A stretch of DNA of 13,893 nt from Acidobacteriota bacterium (GCA_021819255.1 JAKART010000014.1:1-13893); one strand, 5' to 3'. Numbered from the stretch's first letter, positions 1 through 6,999 are shown. The notes: generated from the letters alone by a model not told the origin. A program made the numbers and translations.

Positions 1-1
1 T

Positions 2-190
2 CTAGGCGGAGCGCAGCCAGGCAAAGCTCCAGGAGCTGCGGTGGCCATCCTTCCAATGAATCACCATCCCCGTGCCGCCGCTCTTGTCCACCTGCACCCG
101 GACAGGTTCAATCGCTTCGCCAGTCAGCTTCGGAGACTTCTCGGCGGGGCGGGCATCGGGCGAAATCATTCGAATTCCTTCGTGGCTCAT
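2..190 (-). CDS. DUF971 domain protein, apparently C-terminally truncated
   Basis: A 62-residue protein whose second half (about residues 38-62) reads like the DUF971 / gamma-butyrobetaine hydroxylase N-terminal-like fold: a GTGMVIHWKDGH stretch, then aromatic residues, then WLRSA. In the family, as I recall it, the LR-x-A is followed by a Cys-rich CPCAxC segment. Here a TAG stop at positions 2-4 falls directly after LRSA. The domain core is therefore present but the cysteine segment is missing. The ATG at 188-190 was chosen because a purine-rich GGGAGA lies a few bases upstream on the minus strand and the product begins compactly; the frame is open further upstream but reads as low-information sequence. 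The role of DUF971 proteins is not firmly established; some are linked to Fe-S or metal biology. It could be a short natural variant, a decayed gene or a sequencing error. The window edge prevents checking what follows the stop. Confidence 0.6.
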   Translation of the reverse strand: MSHEGIRMISPDARPAEKSPKLTGEAIEPVRVQVDKSGGTGMVIHWKDGHRSSWSFAWLRSA

Positions 191-305
191 CTTGTCTCCC
201 TCTTTGCCTCCCTCTGCAAACTTCCGTGCTTCTCTTCTCTCGCGTTGGACTCCGCGAGTTGGCCGCGTGGGGGAGTGCTTGGTTTCCCCTCTGGCGCAAT
301 CCCAG

Positions 306-590
306 CTACTTGGCCCGCTCCTGCCGGTCAAAGCGCAGCTTCAGCACCAGGATTGCCAGGGAGAACCCAAGGGTCACGGTGTTGGCCAGCATCACCGGCG
401 CGGAGCGCGCCAGGACTCCATAAATCAGCCAGAAGAACGTTCCCGCCGAAAAGATCAGAAACATTCCCAAGGATATCTCCCGCGCTGACCGCAGACGGAT
501 CACTCGCAGCATCTGCGGCAAAAAGGCGACCGTAGTCATGGTCGCAGCCGCATAACCAATCGCATTTACCTCTGGGCCTGTCGCGTTCAT
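306..590 (-). CDS. SemiSWEET family sugar transporter (PQ-loop, 3 TM)
   Basis: A 94-residue membrane protein with three predicted helices (about 11-33, 40-60 and 65-84), the size of a bacterial SemiSWEET. The first helix carries the family's PQ motif at residues 25-26 (AFLPQ). Helix 2 has Trp54 in a WLIYG context and helix 3 has Asn70; these match the Trp and Asn that line the sugar pocket in characterised SemiSWEETs. Such proteins dimerise in the inner membrane and carry mono- or disaccharides by facilitated diffusion. The tail is positively charged (KLRFDRQERAK), as expected for a cytoplasmic end. The ATG at 588-590 gives the canonical length; an upstream in-frame start would add 18 residues with no family match, and the ribosome site is weak either way. 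It lies between LOG and DUF971 on the same strand, but gaps over 100 bp make co-transcription uncertain. The substrate is unknown. Confidence 0.85.
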   Translation of the reverse strand: MNATGPEVNAIGYAAATMTTVAFLPQMLRVIRLRSAREISLGMFLIFSAGTFFWLIYGVLARSAPVMLANTVTLGFSLAILVLKLRFDRQERAK

Positions 591-731
591 CCCTGCGCTT
601 GCCTCCAGAATGAAGTATGCAGCAGGAACAGCTTTGACGACCACCCTGGGAGTGAGATGATCCGCCGCGGAGATCGCAGCCGAGGCAAAAAGACTCCGGC
701 CTCAGTTTCTCGCGCCGGCAACCGGCTCCGG

Positions 732-1286
732 CTACTGCACGCCTGCCAGACGCAAGGCCTCCTCAGCGCTGTCCGCAACCAGGAGAACTTCGCGGTTGCC
801 ACGCAGCATTCCTTCGTTGTCGCAGAGGTCCAGGAACTGGAGCAGGGCGTCGTAGAAGCCGGCAACATTGAGAAGGACCACCGGCTTGGAGTGCAGATGC
901 AGCGTCTGCCAGGCCAGCGCCTCGAACATCTCCTCGAAGGTTCCAAACCCTCCCGGCAGAATAATGAATGCATCCGCCCTCTCCGCCATCAGAGCTTTTC
1001 GGGTGTGCATGGTGTTGGTGATGTGCAGCTCGCTGACGCCCTCGTGAGCCACCTCCAGATCGACCAGCACCTGGGGAATCACGCCCACAACGTGACCACC
1101 GGCGGCAAGGGCCCCGGCGGCGAGGGCGCCCATCAGGCCGGTCTTTCCGCCACCGTAGATCAGGCCCACTCCGCGCTCAGCCAAACTCCGTCCCAGCGCC
1201 TCCGCCGCGTCGGCGTACTCCCGCCGCGCGCCCAGCGCTGAGGCGCAGAACACTGCAATGCTCCTCTCCGGATTTCCGGCTGCCAT
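732..1286 (-). CDS. LOG family protein (cytokinin riboside 5'-monophosphate phosphoribohydrolase type, TIGR00730)
   Basis: A 184-residue cytoplasmic Rossmann-like protein of typical LOG length. Seen in sequence: an N-terminal SIAVFCASALG strand, the GLIYGGGKTGLMGALA nucleotide-binding turn (about 41-56), MHTRK at 93-97, and the hallmark PGGFGTFEE at 111-119. Arg96 and Glu119 are the expected catalytic residues. LOG enzymes hydrolyse the N-glycosidic bond of nucleoside 5'-monophosphates, giving a free base and ribose 5-phosphate. In bacteria without cytokinin signalling they probably act on AMP-like nucleotides or in nucleotide salvage. Lysine decarboxylase, an old database label, is not supported. 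The ATG at 1284-1286 is preferred over an in-frame TTG five codons upstream; the ribosome site is weak. It is divergent from the glycoside hydrolase, so the 157-bp gap must hold its promoter. Confidence 0.93.
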   Translation of the reverse strand: MAAGNPERSIAVFCASALGARREYADAAEALGRSLAERGVGLIYGGGKTGLMGALAAGALAAGGHVVGVIPQVLVDLEVAHEGVSELHITNTMHTRKALMAERADAFIILPGGFGTFEEMFEALAWQTLHLHSKPVVLLNVAGFYDALLQFLDLCDNEGMLRGNREVLLVADSAEEALRLAGVQ

Positions 1287-1373
1287 GCTCTGAGCATACA
1301 ACCGGATGCGGAGCCAGCCGGCTGGGCCATGCAGCGCCGGCGCCCGCCGTGTCTATATACTGGGGAGCATCTG

Positions 1374-1391
1374 GGTGTAATCCTTTACACC
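1374..1391. promoter_or_regulatory. Perfect 7-bp dyad between divergent genes
   Basis: GGTGTAA and TTACACC are separated by four bases in the short region between the divergent LOG and GH128 genes. A TATATACT tract lies just left at 1354-1361 and could serve as a -10 element, but I see no good -35 at the right distance. The dyad could be an operator half-site pair or a small RNA hairpin in the GH128 leader. This is inference from symmetry and position only. Confidence 0.35.
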
Positions 1392-1431
1392 ACGCGGCTC
1401 ACGAGCCCGGCTCGTCCGCCAGCCATCCTTC

Positions 1432-1437
1432 GAGGTG
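1432..1437 (+). promoter_or_regulatory. Ribosome binding site GAGGTG deciding the GH128 start
   Basis: GAGGTG sits six bases before the ATG at 1444. This makes that ATG the better start than the in-frame GTG at 1435, which lies inside the ribosome site itself. Confidence 0.7.
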
Positions 1438-1443
1438 TCCTTC

Positions 1444-2280
1444 ATGCCGTTCTCTCGCCGATCCTTCCTTCGTGGCGCTTCCGCCCTTCTGGCTACCGCC
1501 GCAGCTTCGCAGGCATCCGCAGGCGCCACCCGCCCCTTGAATCGCAAAAAAGGCCTCGGCGGAGCAGCGCCGCTCAACTCCGGTCTGGAGACCGCCTGGT
1601 ACTACGACTGGGGCATCAACCCAGCCACCAAAGGCATGCCGCCCACCCATCCTTCCATGCGCTTCCTCCCCATGGTCTGGGGGTGGAACCCCGAGAAGAC
1701 TCCGGCCGTCCTGGACAACCTGCGTGCGCAGCACCCATCCATCCTCCTGGGCTTCAATGAGCCCGACCACCGTGACCAGTCCAATATTCCCGTCAAGGTG
1801 GCGCTGGATGCATGGGCACAGTTTGAAGGCATCGCCACCGAGCTCGTCAGCCCTGCCCCCGCCAACGCGCACGGCCCCTGGATGCAGGAGTTCATGAACG
1901 GCGTGCGTCAACGCAAGCTGCGCATTGACTCCATTGCCTTCCACAGTTACCCTGGCCCCAATCCAGAGGGCTTCCTGCGCAGCCTGCACACCTTCCATCA
2001 GACGTATGAGCGCCCCGTCTGGGTCACCGAGTTCGCCGTTGCGGACTGGCAAGCCAAGCACGGAGGCGTCAACCGCTACACCGTCCGCCAGACCGCCGAG
2101 TTCATGAAAACGGTCTGTAGCGAGATGGACAAGCTTCCCTGGGTGAGGGGTTACGCGTGGTTTCCGGTCGCCGGCGACAGTAAGGAGAAAGCTGCGGGCT
2201 CTCACGCATTGACCACCTCCCTGCTCTTCGACGCCGAGGGCAATCTCACTCCTTTGGGAGAGATCTATAACTCCCTGTGA
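1444..2280 (+). CDS. Tat-exported glycoside hydrolase, GH128 / Asl1-like (probable beta-1,3-glucanase)
   Basis: A 278-residue protein. The N-terminus has a twin-arginine motif, SRRSFLR at 4-10, then an Ala-rich hydrophobic stretch ending ASQASA near residue 26, so export folded to the periplasm or outside is likely. The mature part matches the glyco_hydro_cc / GH128 TIM barrel: WYYDWG at 52-57, MVWGWNPE near 77-84, FNEPD at 104-108 with Glu106 as likely acid/base, FHSYPG near 166-171, and WVTEFAVADW at 193-202 with Glu196 as likely nucleophile. GH128 enzymes cleave beta-1,3-glucans such as fungal or algal wall polymers, which would suit a soil heterotroph. Both catalytic glutamates are present and the length is normal. 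It stands alone on the plus strand between minus-strand genes, and its stop codon lies inside a 19-bp tandem duplication. Family assignment is firm at clan level; the exact substrate is inferred. Confidence 0.88.
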   Translation: MPFSRRSFLRGASALLATAAASQASAGATRPLNRKKGLGGAAPLNSGLETAWYYDWGINPATKGMPPTHPSMRFLPMVWGWNPEKTPAVLDNLRAQHPSILLGFNEPDHRDQSNIPVKVALDAWAQFEGIATELVSPAPANAHGPWMQEFMNGVRQRKLRIDSIAFHSYPGPNPEGFLRSLHTFHQTYERPVWVTEFAVADWQAKHGGVNRYTVRQTAEFMKTVCSEMDKLPWVRGYAWFPVAGDSKEKAAGSHALTTSLLFDAEGNLTPLGEIYNSL

Positions 2281-2304
2281 GCCCGATAACTCCCTGTGAG
2301 CCCG
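2267..2304. repeat. 19-bp perfect tandem duplication across the GH128 stop codon
   Basis: Two identical adjacent copies of a 19-bp unit beginning ATAACTCCCTGTGAGC (2267-2285 and 2286-2304). The first copy holds the last codons and TGA stop of the hydrolase; the second restores the same bases just downstream. It looks like a recent slippage or unequal-exchange event. Confidence 0.95.
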
Positions 2305-2330
2305 ATCTTCCGGCGCGCCTGTCGCTCTCC

Positions 2331-2394
2331 GGATCCGATCGTCTCTGGATCCGATCGTCTCTGGATCCGATCTTCTCTGGATCCGATCGTCTTG
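2331..2394. repeat. 16-bp tandem repeat, four copies, GATC-rich
   Basis: The unit GGATCCGATCGTCTCT occurs at 2331, 2347, 2363 (one mismatch) and 2379 (last bases diverged). Each unit carries two GATC sites, eight in 64 bp. It lies between convergent genes. No protein frame is implied. Confidence 0.95.
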
Positions 2395-2423
2395 CGGAGG
2401 CTCTTGCCGAAGGGCGAAGAAGG

Positions 2424-2462
2424 CTCGGCCTCGAGGGTTCTGTTCGCGCCCCCGAGGCCGAG
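2424..2462. terminator. GC-rich hairpin between convergent genes, possible bidirectional terminator
   Basis: CTCGGCCTCG at 2424-2433 pairs perfectly with CGAGGCCGAG at 2453-2462, leaving a 19-base loop. It sits between the ends of the GH128 gene and the fibronectin lipoprotein gene, where a terminator is expected. There is no T-run on either side, so factor-independent termination is not assured. Confidence 0.4.
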
Positions 2463-2501
2463 GCATCGGGGTGTGCCAGGCACGGGAACAGCCCTGTTGA
2501 T

Positions 2502-3911
2502 TCAGCGGCGGGTGGGTTGCAGCAGCGCGGTAACCGAGGAGCTCTCATTCCCCTGGATGTCGATGGCGCTCACAGCGTAGCGATAAGGCAGAGCGGGGTC
2601 GGCCGTGGCGTCGTGGAAAGCCGGGGTGGGCAGCGGAGAGGTGTTGAGCCGCCGGAGGGCGCCGACCGGGTGCAGGCTCGCATCCAGCCTCTGGCGGTAG
2701 ACGTTGTAGCCGGCCAGGGGCGTCATCAGGCCCGTGGCGTCGATGGGCTGCCAGATGAGATCCACTGCGAAGCTTGATGGCGTCCCCGAGGGCGTGGGGT
2801 TGAAGTAGGCCGCCGCAGTCAAGCCGGTGGGCGGCGGCGGCGGAAAGATCTGCCGCAGGGTAAACACCACCGGCGTCGAGGGCGCGCTGCGAAGCCGAAT
2901 CGCCACCGCGGCAAGGGATGCCTTTTCGGTCGAGCTGCTTTTCTGTCCGCTTCCGGTTGCGGGCAGATGCAGCGTCAGGCGGCGCTCCGCGGCGTAGCGA
3001 TAGGTGCTGCCCGGCTGGATCGAGGTGTCCAGCGTCTGCTGGGAGTTGTCGTTCCCGGCCTGTCCGCGGCTCGCCTCCGGCGCGTTCGCCCGAAGCCAGA
3101 CCACATTGGGCCGGGCGGGCTTGCCGGACGCAGCCGGCTGGGCAGCAGCTTTGGGCTGGGCTTTGGGCTGGGCGTTGAGATGGGAGCTCGACTTCACCGC
3201 GGCTTGGCCGTTGGGCTTCGCTGGAGCCGGTCGATGCGGTTTCACCGGGGATAGATCCTCCCGCCGCAGAACCACTTGGACGCTGCCGCTTGCGGGAGCT
3301 GCCTCGGAGGACGGCGCCGGGTTCCAGCGCAGCAGGATGCCGAGACGGGTGCCTTGGGCGCGCAGGCCGGTGACCGGGGCCGGGGCCGGGCCGGTAGCCG
3401 TATAGGCAGGATTGGAGAGCCCGGCGGAACGTTGAGCCGGACTGAAGAACTGAACCCGGTAGGTGAGCAGCTCGACAGGCCCGGAGGCCAGCTTGGGGGG
3501 CAGCCTGTCGATCCAGGTGATCTGGCTTTTGGAAGAGGCCGAGCCCTGAGTTCCCTGAGCGTGAGTTCCCTCAGACGGGCCTTGATCTTCAGAGCTGCCG
3601 GCCGGGATGGAGACTTTGGAAGAGGGCACAGCGATGCAACTTTTTTGCTGCGGGAGCTGGCGGCAGAACTCGCCCGGAATCGAGCCGCGCAGGGCCATCT
3701 TGTCCGTGGACTGCGAGGGCGCGGTAAAGTGCAGTCGGACCGTGTCTCCGACGCGCTCCACGGTGAGGTCGCTGACCGGCTGCGGCAGGCGCAGCGAAGG
3801 CGCGCGTGGAGGGCCAGGGCTGGCGCAGCCGGCTAGCGCAAGAGCCGCGCAGAGAGCCAGAGAACGGAGCTCTCCCGTACCGCTCCGGCGGCCGTGGCGC
3901 AAGGGGTCCAT
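2502..3911 (-). CDS. Fibronectin type III domain lipoprotein
   Basis: A 469-residue protein with a basic N-terminus, a hydrophobic stretch (about 16-28) and a lipobox LAGC at 26-29, so Cys29 is the likely lipidated residue and the protein is membrane-anchored outside the cytoplasm. Fibronectin type III-like segments can be seen near 43-175, 190-240 and 365-465. The last is clearest: PPTGLTAA at the start, a LAGYNVYRQ strand and PYRYAVSAID near the end. Between the second and third lies a Pro/Ala/Lys/Gln linker (about 250-300) with repeated QPKA units. No catalytic motif is visible, so adhesion, scaffolding or surface display are possible but unproven. The ATG at 3909-3911 gives a proper signal peptide; a TTG further upstream would overlap the nucleotidase gene. 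It is last in a same-strand run after the zinc-ribbon and HAD genes, 65 bp from the latter. Confidence 0.8.
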   Translation of the reverse strand: MDPLRHGRRSGTGELRSLALCAALALAGCASPGPPRAPSLRLPQPVSDLTVERVGDTVRLHFTAPSQSTDKMALRGSIPGEFCRQLPQQKSCIAVPSSKVSIPAGSSEDQGPSEGTHAQGTQGSASSKSQITWIDRLPPKLASGPVELLTYRVQFFSPAQRSAGLSNPAYTATGPAPAPVTGLRAQGTRLGILLRWNPAPSSEAAPASGSVQVVLRREDLSPVKPHRPAPAKPNGQAAVKSSSHLNAQPKAQPKAAAQPAASGKPARPNVVWLRANAPEASRGQAGNDNSQQTLDTSIQPGSTYRYAAERRLTLHLPATGSGQKSSSTEKASLAAVAIRLRSAPSTPVVFTLRQIFPPPPPTGLTAAAYFNPTPSGTPSSFAVDLIWQPIDATGLMTPLAGYNVYRQRLDASLHPVGALRRLNTSPLPTPAFHDATADPALPYRYAVSAIDIQGNESSSVTALLQPTRR

Positions 3912-3976
3912 GCCATTGAGCCTAGCATCTTTGCCGGACCGGATTGGACCGCGCTGGGTTGGGCGCGCGGCCGGCT

Positions 3977-4549
3977 TCAAGGCTCAGGGTCCAGAAACAT
4001 GGTCTCCACCTGCCGCCAGTTGTCCACCCGGCGGTAACCCGTGATGCGGATATTGGCGGGACAGGTGTAGATGATCCCTTCGCCGTGAAAGGAGCTGAGC
4101 TGGCGGGGGTTGTCGTCGATGAGGAAATCGGCGCGCAGGATCGACTTGTCGCCACAAAAGACGATGTGCGAGGGAGGAATGAAGGGAAAGTGCTCGGCCA
4201 GCCAGGCGAACTTGGCGGCAAAGCTGATAGGCACCTCCATGGCGGCTGAAGCGATGAAGACCTCGTAGCGGCTCTGCAGCCGCCGGATCACGCGCTGGGC
4301 ATCGTCCATGACTGGCAGCACCCGGAAGAAGTCCTCGTCGCGAAAGTAGAGGTCGAGGATGGGGTGGTGCTCGGCAGGCGCAAGCTGCCACAGCCGGCGG
4401 CCGCGCAGTTGCTCCCGGGTGATGGGGGGCTGCGATGGCGAGGAGTAGTCCCGGTTGTAACGGCGCAGATGCTCGCCGAGAGAGTCGGCGATGACCTCAT
4501 CCATGTCGATGGCGATGATCTGACGAGCGTGGGCGTGCGGATCAGGCAT
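3977..4549 (-). CDS. HAD-superfamily 5'(3')-deoxyribonucleotidase-like protein (NT5C type)
   Basis: A 190-residue cytoplasmic protein. HAD motif I is DMDEV at 15-19 with Asp15 as the nucleophile and Asp17 as general acid/base. Motif II is the FIASAAM strand with Ser101, Lys135 in CGDKS is motif III, and DFLIDDNP at 141-148 supplies the Mg-binding aspartates of motif IV. Order, spacing and size match the NT5C family (pyrimidine-type 5'(3')-deoxyribonucleotidases), which dephosphorylate nucleoside monophosphates. Bacterial members are little studied and may act on other small phosphates. The ATG at 4547-4549 was chosen because the conserved region begins within 12 residues. The frame is open well upstream, but that segment is Arg/Leu/Pro-rich noise and overlaps the preceding gene. 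It sits 92 bp after the zinc-ribbon gene and 65 bp before the lipoprotein. Confidence 0.82.
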   Translation of the reverse strand: MPDPHAHARQIIAIDMDEVIADSLGEHLRRYNRDYSSPSQPPITREQLRGRRLWQLAPAEHHPILDLYFRDEDFFRVLPVMDDAQRVIRRLQSRYEVFIASAAMEVPISFAAKFAWLAEHFPFIPPSHIVFCGDKSILRADFLIDDNPRQLSSFHGEGIIYTCPANIRITGYRRVDNWRQVETMFLDPEP

Positions 4550-4641
4550 GGTGCTCAAAAAGACTCCGTGGAGGAAGAGACGGCGGAGGGGCAAGAGCCG
4601 TACGAGTCGCAGTGCAACCCAGCGGCGCGGCCGATCCGGCT

Positions 4642-5439
4642 TCAGGGGTTGGAGGCGGAGGAGAGCCTCTCGCCGGGGGTCCAGCGAACGGGAGCATCGC
4701 GGCGGGGGTCGTAGTAGAGCATGCGGCCACAGGTCTCGCAGGTGAAGATGGTATTGGCGTGCTCGCTGTTGGGATCGCGGTCCGTAAGGTCGTTCCAACG
4801 CTGCGGACGCACCATCATCTGGCAGGCGGAGCACTTGTGGTCGACGGCTTCGGAGAGGCCTGTTCCCTTGGCCTTGGCAATGCGGTCGTAGGCTGAAAGG
4901 CTGGCCTCGCCAGCAGGCGAGGCGGCCAGCAGGGCGCGGGTGGCGGCGCGCTCCCCCTCGATGGAGGCGATGGCCGCGGTGTTGCGAGTGGCAAGATCGG
5001 CGGCGCGGACCCGGATGGAGGCAAGGGTGGTTGTTTCGGCCTCCAGGGTCAGCGTGGCCCCGCCAAGGGCAAGCTCGAAGCCCTCCGTGCGCTCCAGCGA
5101 GGCTAACTCCTCATCTTCGAGCTTGGCGATGGACTGGTCCAGGAACACGATCTCATGCTCCAGAGCGGCGATCTGGGAGGCCGAGGTAGCCGTCTCCATC
5201 TGCCTGCGCAGGCGCGCTGCTTTGGTTTGACGCTCCTTGACTTCAAGCTCCTGGGAGCGGCGCAAGGTCTCCTCCCTGGCCAGGGAGTCTTTGGCAGCTT
5301 TCAGCGCAGCCTCGGCCTGGGCGCAGGCCGCTTCAGCGGCTTTCACCTGCAAGGGGCCCTCGGAGAGCTGCTGGCGCAGACGGCGAAGTTCCAGATCCTG
5401 AGCCTGGAGGACGATGAGATGTTCGAGATCGGCGTTCAT
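4642..5439 (-). CDS. Coiled-coil protein with C4-type zinc ribbon (DUF164 / zf-RING_7 family)
   Basis: A 265-residue protein. Residues 1-175 are Ala/Glu/Leu/Arg-rich and read as a long antiparallel coiled coil. This is followed by SAYDRIAKAKG, then a zinc ribbon with CSAC at 203-206 and CETC at 234-237, ending RMLYYDP. This is the usual plan of the widespread C4-type zinc ribbon family that includes chlamydial CT398 and Helicobacter HP0958. Those homologues act as scaffolds or chaperones, binding sigma54, secretion parts or flagellar mRNA. The role in this organism is unknown. The ATG at 5437-5439 has a GGGAG about 10 bases upstream and the protein starts with the family's typical LIVLQAQDLEL. 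It is the first gene of the zinc ribbon, HAD, lipoprotein run and is divergent from the glycosylase gene. Confidence 0.9.
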   Translation of the reverse strand: MNADLEHLIVLQAQDLELRRLRQQLSEGPLQVKAAEAACAQAEAALKAAKDSLAREETLRRSQELEVKERQTKAARLRRQMETATSASQIAALEHEIVFLDQSIAKLEDEELASLERTEGFELALGGATLTLEAETTTLASIRVRAADLATRNTAAIASIEGERAATRALLAASPAGEASLSAYDRIAKAKGTGLSEAVDHKCSACQMMVRPQRWNDLTDRDPNSEHANTIFTCETCGRMLYYDPRRDAPVRWTPGERLSSASNP

Positions 5440-5978
5440 CCGCTACGCGCTCCCTTTCGGCAAGACAGACCTCACGGAGAGCAAAACCACGGTTGCTGCG
5501 CCGAGAAGGCACTGCCGCTAGGCCGTAGCCCACCACCCGGACGGAGGCTCTGCCGGCCATGGGAAGAGGCGAAACCCGCCCCTCCTCCACAGTAGACAGG
5601 AGAGCGTGGAGAAAGGCAACCGAGCCGCGAAGCCCCGCGCTGGGCGAGGATTTTACGTCCGGCAAGCACAAGGAGCCTCTGATCTCCATGCCCTGGCCGG
5701 GCCAGGCTCTGCGTGCTGAAGTTCCATTGCTTCGCATCTCAAAGCATCTTCGCTCTCGCAGGCCAAGCGCCTGCGCGCCGTGAGGATCCGCAGGATGGCG
5801 CCCAACTGCGGCGCGCTCCGCCTTCCTTCACGCAGGCGAGACCATTTTCCCTGAAGGTGTAAGCAAGGGGAAAATGGTCCAGCAACTTTTCCCAATGTCG
5901 TTTGCGCCTCATCGAGCAAGCTGGACTCCTGTGATACTGTGCGAAGGTGAGACGGCCACTGCGGCCGCACCCACAGGC
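5440..5978. other. 539-bp divergent intergenic region, structured, no gene seen
   Basis: This lies between the divergent zinc-ribbon and glycosylase genes, so it should contain both promoters. I found no convincing -35/-10 pair. Visible structure includes a perfect 15-bp palindrome CCTGGCC-G-GGCCAGG at 5692-5706, a small hairpin GCAGGC/GCCTGC at 5758-5774, and the 40-bp palindromic repeat at 5840-5879. I compared it with RNase P RNA and tRNA features and found no match. No open frame looks like a protein. Confidence 0.6.
5840..5879. repeat. Short copy of a palindromic repeat family
   Basis: GACCATTTTCCC (5840-5851) and GGGAAAATGGTC (5868-5879) are perfect 12-base inverted arms around a 16-base loop. 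The 34 bases at 5839-5872 are the exact reverse complement of 12536-12569, the right end of the larger element at rpsI. This copy therefore looks like a solo end or an internally deleted derivative. It lacks TA flanks. Confidence 0.9.
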
Positions 5979-6749
5979 ATGACGGACCGACCACGAGACA
6001 GCCCGAAAGACCGGGAAACCGAGCAGCGCCGGCTGACTCCAGAACAGGCCGACAGGCTCCCGCGCGTACACCGCCTGCTGCTAGGCCACTACGGCGAGCC
6101 CAGGCCGCGGTCGGTCCGGGATCCGCTCACACAGCTCATTGCATGCCTGCTCGCCTCGCGCACGCAGGCCGCAGCAGCGCAGCAGGCGATGCGCGAGCTG
6201 GAACGCGCCTTCCGCGCCGGGGCCGGCAACTGGGAGCCGGTCCGCGACGCTTCGATCGCCGAGATCGAGCGGGCCATCGCCGCCGTCGCCTTTCCGGAGC
6301 AGAAGGCCCTGCGCCTGAAGGCTCTGCTGGAAGAGATTACCGCCCGCGTTGGCGCGCTGACCCTGGAGTTTCTGGCGCGCTACCGCACGGAGAAGATCCG
6401 AGCCTGGCTGGAACAGTTCGAAGGAGTGGGGCGGCAGATCTCCGCCGAGGTAGTTTGTTTCTCCACGCTTCGCCGCCACGCTCTGCCGATCGACGCCGGC
6501 CATCTGCGCGTCGCCCAGCGCCTGTGCCTGACGCCCCGCGCCGACGCGGCCACCACCGAAGAGCGGCTGATGCGCCTGGTTCCAGAGACCTGGGACGCGG
6601 CCAGGCTGGAGGAGCATCACCGATTGGTGCAGATCCATGCCCAAACCCTCTGTCGCTTCGAGGATCCAGGCTGCGGGCAGTGTCCGCTGCTGGCAGTATG
6701 CCCCAGCGGAGAGCGCAGGCAGGGCGAACTGCGCCTGACCGGCAAATGA
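5979..6749 (+). CDS. Endonuclease III-like HhH-GPD DNA glycosylase with [4Fe-4S] cluster; catalytic Lys replaced by Gln
   Basis: A 256-residue protein. The HhH-GPD core spans about 28-220: DPLTQLIACLLASRTQ at 48-63 corresponds to the Nth segment before the first motif, the hairpin is FEGVGRQISAEV at 147-158, and PIDAGHLRV at 170-178 carries the conserved Asp172. Four cysteines, 225, 232, 235 and 241, have the exact C-x6-C-x2-C-x5-C spacing of the Nth/MutY cluster loop. Nth proteins have Lys in GVGRK; here Gln153 stands at that position, so beta-lyase activity may be lost and it may act as a monofunctional glycosylase or have drifted. The ATG at 5979 is preferred; upstream in-frame ATGs would put part of the palindromic repeat or non-conserved sequence into the protein. 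It is the only plus-strand gene in this part. It is clearly in the Nth superfamily; calling it nth itself would be too strong. Confidence 0.85.
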   Translation: MTDRPRDSPKDRETEQRRLTPEQADRLPRVHRLLLGHYGEPRPRSVRDPLTQLIACLLASRTQAAAAQQAMRELERAFRAGAGNWEPVRDASIAEIERAIAAVAFPEQKALRLKALLEEITARVGALTLEFLARYRTEKIRAWLEQFEGVGRQISAEVVCFSTLRRHALPIDAGHLRVAQRLCLTPRADAATTEERLMRLVPETWDAARLEEHHRLVQIHAQTLCRFEDPGCGQCPLLAVCPSGERRQGELRLTGK

Positions 6750-6941
6750 TCTGGACAGCGTCACAGAGATGCTCAGCGCGCGCCCCGGAAAGTCCCTCCG
6801 CTGGAAAGCCTTAGCTGAACTGTCCCTCCGCAAAGGCTCCTTCGACTGGCTCGATCGCTGGTTAGCGAAGAATGAACAACGTTGCACTCGGGACTTGAAC
6901 CAAGCATCCTGGACTGCAAAGAAACAAGGACCGCAACAAAC

Positions 6942-6999
6942 CAAGGGCGCAGAACAGAGACGGAGATCAAGGCCCTCCCTCTCTCGCTCTGCGCCCTTG
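6942..6999 (-). terminator. Long hairpin downstream of rplK, likely transcription end
   Basis: CAAGGGCGCAGA at 6942-6953 pairs perfectly with TCTGCGCCCTTG at 6988-6999, and the inner purine/pyrimidine tracts extend it imperfectly. It starts 25 bp after the rplK stop. On the minus strand the hairpin is followed by GGTTTGTTGCGG and a T-rich stretch, a weak version of an intrinsic terminator. It lies between the convergent rplK and glycosylase genes and may serve both. Confidence 0.6.

Noticed and set aside
2267..2394. CRISPR-like array
   Set aside because: Units are directly adjacent with no spacers, are only 16 and 19 bp, and no cas gene is present. The same holds for the 18-, 11- and 22-bp arrays at 9667-10239.
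2277..2777. Plus-strand open frame through the GATC repeat
   Set aside because: Its only regularity comes from translating the tandem repeat, and it runs antisense into the lipoprotein gene.
4550..4834. Longer start for the HAD nucleotidase
   Set aside because: The added 95 residues are Arg/Leu/Pro-rich noise and overlap the zinc-ribbon gene in another frame.
5440..5840. RNase P RNA or another known structured RNA in the divergent spacer
   Set aside because: The conserved GAGGAAAGTCC and ACAGAA cores are absent on both strands, and no tRNA cloverleaf can be formed.
5874..5978. Upstream ATG starts for the DNA glycosylase
   Set aside because: They would place part of the palindromic repeat or unconserved sequence into the protein, and no ribosome site precedes them.
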